Shown here piece by piece: positions 26,308 through 32,618 of a stretch of 34,514 bases of DNA. Each line of letters opens with the position of its first letter. The stretch's first letter is position 1. The position numbers and the translations under genes are program-made. The stretch is taken from contig JACPQX010000030.1 in assembly GCA_016190255.1 (NCBI GenBank), positions 1-34,514 of the forward strand, given 5' to 3'. The notes beneath the pieces were generated by a model, which was not told the origin of the DNA, did not search any database, and saw only the letters and a program-made list of their open reading frames with translations. Source of the stretch: Candidatus Methylomirabilis oxygeniifera (lineage in GTDB: Bacteria; Methylomirabilota; Methylomirabilia; Methylomirabilales; Methylomirabilaceae).

Positions 26308-27478
26308 AGATGGCGGCTGCCCCCATCCCTCCTCCGATGCACATCGTGACCATTCCGTAGCGCGCTTTTCGCCGCTGCATCTCGTGGAGCAGCGTCGCCG
26401 TGAGTTTTGCACCGGTGCATCCCAACGGATGGCCCAGAGCGATTGCGCCACCGTTGACGTTCACTCGTTCGCGCGACAACTGTAACTCGTGAATGACGGC
26501 GAGGGCTTGGGCGGCGAACGCTTCGTTCAGCTCGATCAGGTCGAGCTGGTCCAAGGAGATGCCTGCCAGCCTCAGGGCCTTTGGGATCGCCTCGACAGGG
26601 CCGATCCCCATCAGGTCCGGCTTGACGCCCGCGACGGCAAACCCCCTGAACAGCCCGAGCGGCTTCAGGCTCAACTGCTGCGCTTTCTCCCTTGACATCA
26701 CCACTGCTGCGGCCGCGCCGTCGCTCGTCTGAGACGAATTGCCGGCGGTGACAGTGCCGCTCACGTGAAAGGCCGGCCTGAGCTTGGCGAGGGCGTCGGC
26801 GGAGGAATCGAAACGCACACCTTCGTCGGTGTCGAAGATCAACTCCTTGGTGACGACGTGCGGTTTCCCCTCGCCGCGAAACTCCTTTCTCACGACGGTC
26901 AGCGGCACGATCTCGTCCCTGAACCGCCCCTCCCGAATTGCGGCGGCGGCCTTCACGTGGCTTTCCAGGGCGAAGGCGTCCTGCTCCTCCCTCCCGACCC
27001 CGTACGTTCGGGCTAGGTTCTCGGCGGTGATCCCCTTCGACGCGTAGGCGGCGGGATTCTGTTCGGCAAGGTAGGGGTCGGGGGCGTATCGGTTGCCGGT
27101 CATCGGAACCAGGCTCATGCTTTCCGCCCCGCCCGCGATAATGACGTCGGCGAACCCTGCCATGATCCGCTCGGCGGCCGTGGCGATCGTCTGGAGGCCG
27201 GAGGAGCAGAACCGATTCACGGTCTGCCCCGGAACGCTGTCGGGAAGCCCGGCTCGCAGCGTGGCGACCCTCGCCATGTTCAGCCCCTGCTCGGCTTCGG
27301 GGAAGGCACAGCCGATGATCACATCCTCGATCTCCTGGGGCTTGAGGCCGGGCAGACGCCTTGTAAGCTCTCCAATGACGGCGGCCGCCATCTCATCGGG
27401 GCGCGTGTCCTTGAGTGTACCGTGTGGCGCCTTCCCGACCGCCGTCCGCGCCACGGCCACAATCACCGCCTCACGCAT
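26288..27478 (-). CDS. fadA: Acetyl-CoA C-acyltransferase (thiolase)
   Basis: [73 protein letters not shown]. Confidence 0.95.
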   Translation of the reverse strand: MREAVIVAVARTAVGKAPHGTLKDTRPDEMAAAVIGELTRRLPGLKPQEIEDVIIGCAFPEAEQGLNMARVATLRAGLPDSVPGQTVNRFCSSGLQTIATAAERIMAGFADVIIAGGAESMSLVPMTGNRYAPDPYLAEQNPAAYASKGITAENLARTYGVGREEQDAFALESHVKAAAAIREGRFRDEIVPLTVVRKEFRGEGKPHVVTKELIFDTDEGVRFDSSADALAKLRPAFHVSGTVTAGNSSQTSDGAAAAVVMSREKAQQLSLKPLGLFRGFAVAGVKPDLMGIGPVEAIPKALRLAGISLDQLDLIELNEAFAAQALAVIHELQLSRERVNVNGGAIALGHPLGCTGAKLTATLLHEMQRRKARYGMVTMCIGGGMGAAAIFEGYRE

Positions 27479-27508
27479 CTCTTCTCTCTCGCGATCATCC
27501 CATCAGGT

Positions 27509-27601
27509 GTCATTGCGAGGGCCCTCCTCACTCGTCATTGCGAGCACCCGAAGGGTGCGCGACAATCTCGACGGGATCGCTTCGCCTCGCTCGCAATGAC
27601 A
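27509..27601. repeat. GTCATTGCGAG repeat cluster; inverted pair 27534-27544/27590-27600
   Basis: gtcattgcgag at 27509 and 27534; ctcgcaatgac at 27590; lies between fadN and fadA. Confidence 0.9.
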
Positions 27602-27622
27602 GAACGCTTTAGCAGCGTTCAG

Positions 27623-30031
27623 TCAGTTTCTCAACGGTTTTCCGGTAGCGAGCATATACTGCATCCGCTCTTGCGACTTCCGCTCGCCACAGAGGCTCAG
27701 AAAAGCCTCGCGCTCGAGATCCAGCAGGTACTGCTCGGTGACGACGGTCTCCGGCGTGACGTGTCCGCCAGCAAGGATGGCGGCCAACTTCTTGGCGATC
27801 AGCTCGTCGTGATCGCTGATGTATCCCCCAGATTTCATATTATACAGTTGCGTCTCAGCCGCGGCGATGGCCCGCTCACCCAAGACCTTGATGTCATCCT
27901 TCGGGCTCGCTGGCACATACCCTTCGGCGACCATCGCCAGGGCTGCCCGCTTTGCCTCGTAGAGCAAGCGGTCCTGGTTCATCGTGAATTTGTCCGTCGG
28001 ACGAAGGTAGCCGAGGCGCTGCGCATCCTTGGCGCTGGTGGAGACCTTAGCGAACGCAATGGTTTCAAAGGCATGGCGGAAGAATGGCAGCAGGTCAACC
28101 TCCACCCCCGCTGGGATCCCCTCCATGCTCCTGAGCAGCATCTCCTTGCAGCCACCCCCGGCCGGGATCAATCCCACGCCCACCTCGGGGAGCCCGATGT
28201 AGGCCTCAGCAGCGGCGCGGATCTTGGCCGCATGCAGACAGATCTCGCACCCGCCACCGAGCGTCATGGCAAATGGCGCTGCGACGATAGGCTTCTCAAA
28301 CGTCTTGATCGCCATGCTGGTGCGCTGAAAGGCTCGCACGATGAAGTCGATCTCGTCCCAGTTCTCATCCTGTGCCTCGAATAACAGAGCCATCAGATTG
28401 GCGCCGACGCAGAAGTGTTTGCCCTGATTTCCGATGACCAGAGCGTCGAATCGCTCAGCACACAGCTCCAGGCTCGTCCGCGTCAACTGGAGGATATCGG
28501 GCCCGATGGCGTTGCTCTTGGAGTGGAATTCAAGACAGGCGACGCCGTCTCCGAGATCGATGAGCGAGGCGCCGGCGTTGCCGGCGACCACGCGCTCACG
28601 TTCGCGAAGCACCGGAAGAGAGATGATCTCGGGTCGTTCCCGGATCTCGACCTTCTTGGTGGCGGCAACGTCGAAAACGTACGGCCGCCCCGCCTCCCGT
28701 CGGTAAAAGGTTGCATCACCGCTTCCGAGGAGCTTCGTCACCAAAGGGGGAGGTGCCTTACCATCCTGCTCCATCCTCTTGCTGGCCCGCTCGACGCCGA
28801 GCGCGTCCCAGATCTCGAACGGGCCAAGCTCCCAGCCGAAACCCCACCTCATCGCCCGGTCCACGTTCACGATCTCATCTGCGATCTCGGGGACGCGGTG
28901 CGCGGCGTAGAGCAGCGTGTCTCGCAGGGCCCGCCAGACGAAGCGGCCCGCTCGATCATCGGCATAGGCCAGCGCTCGAAGCCGCTCCGCAGCGTCCTCG
29001 ATCCCCTGGGTTGCGTCGAGCGACGGGATGGAGACCTTCCGCTGTGGCCGGTACTCCATGGTCTTATAATCGAGGGCCAGGATCTCACCCCCCTCCGAGC
29101 CCCTGATCCGCTTGTAGAACCCCTGTCCGGCTTTCTCGCCCAACCAGCCGCGTTTCACCAACTCCTGGAGGAAGGGCGGGACAGCATAGGCGAGCCGCTC
29201 TTCGTCATTCGAGAGGGCCTGGGCGATGTTTGAGGCGATGTGGGCGACGGTGTCCAAGCCGACCAGGTCGGCCGTCCTCAAGGTGGCGGTCTTGGGGCGA
29301 CCGATGGCCGGTCCGGTGAGTCGATCGACCTCCTCGACCGTGTAGTCACCCTCGATCATCACCCGCATTGCCGTAAACAGGCCAAAGGTTCCGATCCGGT
29401 TCGCGATGAAATTAGGGGTATCCTTGGCGAAGACAATCCCCTTGCCCAAGGTCCGCTCCCCGAACTCCGCCATCGCCTGCATTACCTCGGGCAATGTCCC
29501 GGGCCCGGGGATCAGTTCCAATAGCTTCATGTAGCGCGGAGGGTTGAAGAAGTGCGTGCCCAGAAAATGCTGTCGGAAATCCTGGGAGCGCCCCTCGGCC
29601 AATGTCCGGATCGGAATTCCGGACGTATTGCTGCTGACAAGGGTCCCGGATTTGCGATGCGCCTCGATCTTGGCGAGGAGCGCCTGCTTGACGTCGAGCC
29701 GCTCGGCTACCGCCTCGATGATCCAATCGGCCTGGGCAATCCATCCGAAGTGATCTTCGATATTGCCGATCGTGATGAGGCGGGCATCCTTGGGGGAGAA
29801 GAAGGCGGCTGGACTGGCCTTCAGAACAGTGTCCAGACCTCTGGCGGCCAGCCGGTTGCGGAACGATGGGTTTTCTCTTGTGAGTCCCTTACGCCGGTCT
29901 TCCTCGGAAAGCTCGGGCGTGACGATGTCGAGGAGAAACGACGGGACCCCGGCGTTGGCGAGGTGCGCGGCGATCGCGCTCCCCATCACCCCGGCTCCCA
30001 AAACCCCCACGCGCTCGATACGAACGACCAC
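27623..30031 (-). CDS. fadN: 3-hydroxyacyl-CoA dehydrogenase/enoyl-CoA hydratase fusion (FadN type)
   Basis: 802 aa; IERVGVLGAGVMGSAIAAHLANAGVPSFLLDI (NAD-binding), NTSGIPI, HFFNPPRYMKLLELIPG; C-terminal crotonase-like GGGCEICLHAAKIRAAAEAYIGLPEVGVGLIPAGGGCKE. Confidence 0.94.
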   Translation of the reverse strand: MVVRIERVGVLGAGVMGSAIAAHLANAGVPSFLLDIVTPELSEEDRRKGLTRENPSFRNRLAARGLDTVLKASPAAFFSPKDARLITIGNIEDHFGWIAQADWIIEAVAERLDVKQALLAKIEAHRKSGTLVSSNTSGIPIRTLAEGRSQDFRQHFLGTHFFNPPRYMKLLELIPGPGTLPEVMQAMAEFGERTLGKGIVFAKDTPNFIANRIGTFGLFTAMRVMIEGDYTVEEVDRLTGPAIGRPKTATLRTADLVGLDTVAHIASNIAQALSNDEERLAYAVPPFLQELVKRGWLGEKAGQGFYKRIRGSEGGEILALDYKTMEYRPQRKVSIPSLDATQGIEDAAERLRALAYADDRAGRFVWRALRDTLLYAAHRVPEIADEIVNVDRAMRWGFGWELGPFEIWDALGVERASKRMEQDGKAPPPLVTKLLGSGDATFYRREAGRPYVFDVAATKKVEIRERPEIISLPVLRERERVVAGNAGASLIDLGDGVACLEFHSKSNAIGPDILQLTRTSLELCAERFDALVIGNQGKHFCVGANLMALLFEAQDENWDEIDFIVRAFQRTSMAIKTFEKPIVAAPFAMTLGGGCEICLHAAKIRAAAEAYIGLPEVGVGLIPAGGGCKEMLLRSMEGIPAGVEVDLLPFFRHAFETIAFAKVSTSAKDAQRLGYLRPTDKFTMNQDRLLYEAKRAALAMVAEGYVPASPKDDIKVLGERAIAAAETQLYNMKSGGYISDHDELIAKKLAAILAGGHVTPETVVTEQYLLDLEREAFLSLCGERKSQERMQYMLATGKPLRN

Positions 30032-30052
30032 CGTGTCTCCGATTCTAGCGCT

Positions 30053-30181
30053 GTCATTGCGAGCTGAAGGCCCTTCGCCCCTTCGACTAGCTCAGGCCTC
30101 AGGGGGCTCAGGGCAGGCTCCGCAATCTCGCAGTGCAAGGATGGTGAGATTGCCGCGCTCCCGTTGGTCGCTCGCAATGAC
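30053..30181. repeat. GTCATTGCGAG...CTCGCAATGAC inverted-pair element, 129 bp, without ORF
   Basis: gtcattgcgag 30053-30063 and ctcgcaatgac 30171-30181; interior contains cccttcgactagctcaggcctcagggggctcagggcaggctc. Confidence 0.88.
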
Positions 30182-30244
30182 AAGGCGTTGGGGCTTGTGT
30201 TCCCCGCAGACTCTCATGGCCACGGGCGCGCCGCCGGCGCATAG

Positions 30245-30285
30245 GTCATTGCGAGGCTGACACAATCAGCCGAAGCAATCTCGCG
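30245..30285. repeat. Single GTCATTGCGAGG...CGAAGCAATCTCGCG repeat
   Basis: gtcattgcgaggctgacacaatcagccgaagcaatctcgcgc. Confidence 0.8.
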
Positions 30286-30516
30286 CTTGTGAAGGCGCTT
30301 TGTTCCTGGTTTCAGGATAGTGGACGGGCTACAGGTTGTAAAGACGAATTACACTGACTGCGGAGAAGCCGCAGGGTCATGTTGAGATGAGGCAAATGGG
30401 AAGGAGATCCGTTGTTAGGCGGGTCGGCTGGGCACGGCGCGCTCGATGCGCCGGAAGGCGGGGAGGCCGGACTTCGTCCTCGCTGCCAAGCGAATTTCAC
30501 GCGCCCACCGCGGATG

Positions 30517-31251
30517 TCACGCGGCGCAGCAGCGCTTGGCCTTCAGGCCGCTGCCGCAGGGGCAGGGGGCGTTGCGGCCGACCGCGTGCGCCGGAGGGGG
30601 CTCGGAGGGCCGTCCCCACAGGAAGGCGAGGGCACCCAGGTAGATGATGAGCGCGAAGAACCCGCGCCCCATGAACTCGAAGAAGGCGTAGAGCCAGTCG
30701 AACAGAACGAGCTTTGCCCGGGAGTAATCGGTCGAGAGGACAATGCCGGCCTGGGTCTTGGTCGGCCAGAGCTTCGTGTACTCGATCGTGACGAGGAACG
30801 CGAGAAGCTGTGTCACGACAAGCAGGCTGAGGCTCCAGGCAAGGGTTCGGCCAAGCTGGCGCCAGGACCACCCCGGTGTGGCGAGGAGGAGGGCGGCCAG
30901 CAGCGCCACGTTATAATCGCCGGAGGTATCGCGGAGCGGCTGCCGGTTGACCGTCACCTCCTCCGGAGGTCGCATCAGGATCGGCCGTTCCGCAACGATC
31001 TTTGTCCCCTCGACCAGATACTGCGTGCCCTTCGCCGACTCGATCCAGGGGATCAAGGGATGGGCCATCGAGGTGAATAGGTGCGCATAGGCGGGGGCGA
31101 AGGCGATCCAAAGGATGGTGAGGGACGCAAACGCAACGGCGAACCGCAACAGGCAGGCTCGCCAGGTCGCCTTAAGCGACGCGACGAACCCGGGCAACCC
31201 AGCCGAGCCAGAGAGCGGCAACGACCGCGAGGAAGATAGCTTGCCAGACAT
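30517..31251 (-). CDS. Probable exosortase-associated membrane protein with C-terminal SEC-C motif
   Basis: TM segments (FAVAFASLTILWIAFAPAYAHLFTSMAHPLIPWIE, YNVALLAALLLATPG, WSLSLLVVTQLLAFLV, FFALIIYLGALAFLWG) and tail VGRNAPCPCGSGLKAKRCCAA. Overlaps the upstream exosortase gene; start could be downstream (TTG 31197). Confidence 0.75.
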   Translation of the reverse strand: MSGKLSSSRSLPLSGSAGLPGFVASLKATWRACLLRFAVAFASLTILWIAFAPAYAHLFTSMAHPLIPWIESAKGTQYLVEGTKIVAERPILMRPPEEVTVNRQPLRDTSGDYNVALLAALLLATPGWSWRQLGRTLAWSLSLLVVTQLLAFLVTIEYTKLWPTKTQAGIVLSTDYSRAKLVLFDWLYAFFEFMGRGFFALIIYLGALAFLWGRPSEPPPAHAVGRNAPCPCGSGLKAKRCCAA

Positions 31252-31735
31252 ACAGGTGGGCAGCCTGGAAACCGCCGGGCCAGTAGCGCCCGAGCGCGAG
31301 GAGACTGAGAACTCGAATCAGGTTGACGAGGTACAACACAGCCGCCCCGAGCAGGAAGCCGGTCAGTCGCTGCTGAGCAGGGGCGGGAAAGGCAAACACG
31401 GCGGCCGCGAACAGGCCGATCTCATAGACGGCGTTACAGTTATTCTTGATCTCGACGGCAAAGCCGGGGATGCCGACAGATGCCCCGGCCACCCAGACCT
31501 GGACGCCCGCGGCCCGCAGGGTTTCGTAGGTCGCACGAGCGATGAGCTGGGTGAAGGGGACGACGAATGGCCGATGCAACGCGTACAACAGGAGGAACGC
31601 GAGGAGGGTGAAGATCGAGAAGAGAAGGCAGAAACGCACTCCATCGCGGTGCTGGTGGAGCCGCTTCGATAACCGCCTTGTCGCTTCGGTTCTGGGCATG
31701 GAGGAACGTATAGCGGAAAGTCGATGGCCCGTCAA
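31172..31735 (-). CDS. Exosortase/archaeosortase family protein, XrtH-like
   Basis: EIKNNCNAVYEIGLFAAAVFAFPAPAQQRLTGFLLGAAVLYLVNLIRVLSLLALGRYWPGGFQAAHLYVWQAIFLAVVAALWL: Cys (NNCNA), Arg (NLIRV) and His (AHLYVWQ) typical of exosortases. Alternative start 31699. Confidence 0.88.
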   Translation of the reverse strand: MTGHRLSAIRSSMPRTEATRRLSKRLHQHRDGVRFCLLFSIFTLLAFLLLYALHRPFVVPFTQLIARATYETLRAAGVQVWVAGASVGIPGFAVEIKNNCNAVYEIGLFAAAVFAFPAPAQQRLTGFLLGAAVLYLVNLIRVLSLLALGRYWPGGFQAAHLYVWQAIFLAVVAALWLGWVARVRRVA

Positions 31736-31777
31736 CAGGAAACAGCGCGGGGTCCTTGCGACTCGTAGCCCCCTCGC

Positions 31778-32144
31778 CTGTCATTGCGAGCCGGAGGAGA
31801 AGCAATCTCATAACTCTTCGTACAGATCCCTCCATTCTTTGTTCACGCTGCGGATCAGCTCTATCTTCTTCTGTCTCGATCCCGCCTTGATCTGCTTTTC
31901 CCGAAGGATGGCGTTCTCGACATCATCGAAAACCTCGTAGTAGACGATCTTCGTAATATTGTACCGCCTCGTGAATCCTTCGACGAGTTTCGCCTTGTGT
32001 TCGTAGACTCTCTTCCTGAGGTCCGTTGTTACCCCTGTATAGAGCACGGTATTCCTCTGATTGGTCATGATGTACACATAAGCCTGTTTCCTCAGATTCA
32101 TGGCTGGGGATTGCCACGCACCCTTCGGGTGCTCGCAATGACAG
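31778..32144. mobile_element. Candidate 367-bp inverted-repeat-bounded unit containing a GIY-YIG endonuclease ORF
   Basis: CTGTCATTGCGAG at 31778-31790 and its exact reverse complement CTCGCAATGACAG at 32132-32144 flank the ORF at 31808-32101. Confidence 0.5.
31808..32101 (-). CDS. Small GIY-YIG nuclease family protein
   Basis: MNLRKQAYVYIMTNQRNTVLYTGVTTDLRKRVYEHKAKLVEGFTRRYNITKIVYYEVFDDVENAILREKQIKAGSRQKKIELIRSVNKEWRDLYEEL; YVYI..YTG variant of GIY-YIG with downstream R and E. ATG 32101 chosen; the ORF extends to 32167 into repeat sequence. Confidence 0.92.
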   Translation of the reverse strand: MNLRKQAYVYIMTNQRNTVLYTGVTTDLRKRVYEHKAKLVEGFTRRYNITKIVYYEVFDDVENAILREKQIKAGSRQKKIELIRSVNKEWRDLYEEL

Positions 32145-32230
32145 ACAGGGGGTCGTTGCGAGCACATTCGCGGAGTTTACACTGAGCGAAGCGAATGTGC
32201 TCAGTGTGGACTCCACGAAGCAACCCCGCT
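32107..32230. repeat. Composite REP-like block, copy 1
   Basis: gggattgccacgcacccttcgggtgctcgcaatgacag + gtcgttgcgagcacattcgcggagtttacactgagcgaagcgaatgtgctcagtgtggactccacgaagcaaccccgct. Confidence 0.85.
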
Positions 32231-32362
32231 CCTTCCTGGTGCACCCGGGATTGCACAGCCTGCCCTGAGGATAACCGAAGGGGTCGCTCCGTTCCCTCGC
32301 AATACCTCATGCGCCGTCGGCGCGCCCATGGGCATGAAAGTCCGCAGTATCGCCCAGTTATG

Positions 32363-32400
32363 CTCCCCTCCCCCCATTGTGGGGGAGGGCGGGGGTGGGG
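32363..32400. repeat. G/C-rich hairpin CTCCCCTCCCCCCATTGTGGGGGAGGGCGGGGGTGGGG
   Basis: Inverted ccctccccc/gggggaggg around cattgt. Confidence 0.7.
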
Positions 32401-32459
32401 AGACTTTCGAACCAATGACGGATGGGGCTTCGCCCCTCGCAATGGCAAGCGGAGCGACA

Positions 32460-32604
32460 GATTGCCACGCACCCTTCGGCCACGCTCAGGACAGGCCCTT
32501 CGGGTGCTCGCAATGACAACCATGGAGTCATTGCGAGCACTTTCACGGAGCCTACACTGAGTGAAGCGAATGTGTTCAGTGTAAACTCCGAGAAGCAATC
32601 CCGC
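32460..32604. repeat. Composite REP-like block, copy 2 (direct repeat of 32107-32230, with an internal insertion)
   Basis: gattgccacgcacccttcgg[ccacgctcaggacaggcccttcgg]gtgctcgcaatgac...gtcattgcgagcactttcacggagcctacactgagtgaagcgaatgtgttcagtgtaaactccgagaagcaatcccgcc. Confidence 0.85.
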
Positions 32605-32618
32605 CGTTCTCTGTGGAA

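Noticed and set aside
25293-26360. 355-aa plus-strand ORF
   Set aside because: Antisense to the acyl-CoA dehydrogenase and runs through the intergenic repeat; no domain signal.
32102-32167. N-terminal extension of the GIY-YIG ORF (MCSQRPPVCHCEHPKGAWQSPA)
   Set aside because: This peptide is the translation of the flanking CATTGCGAG repeat; the conserved domain starts after the internal ATG at 32101.
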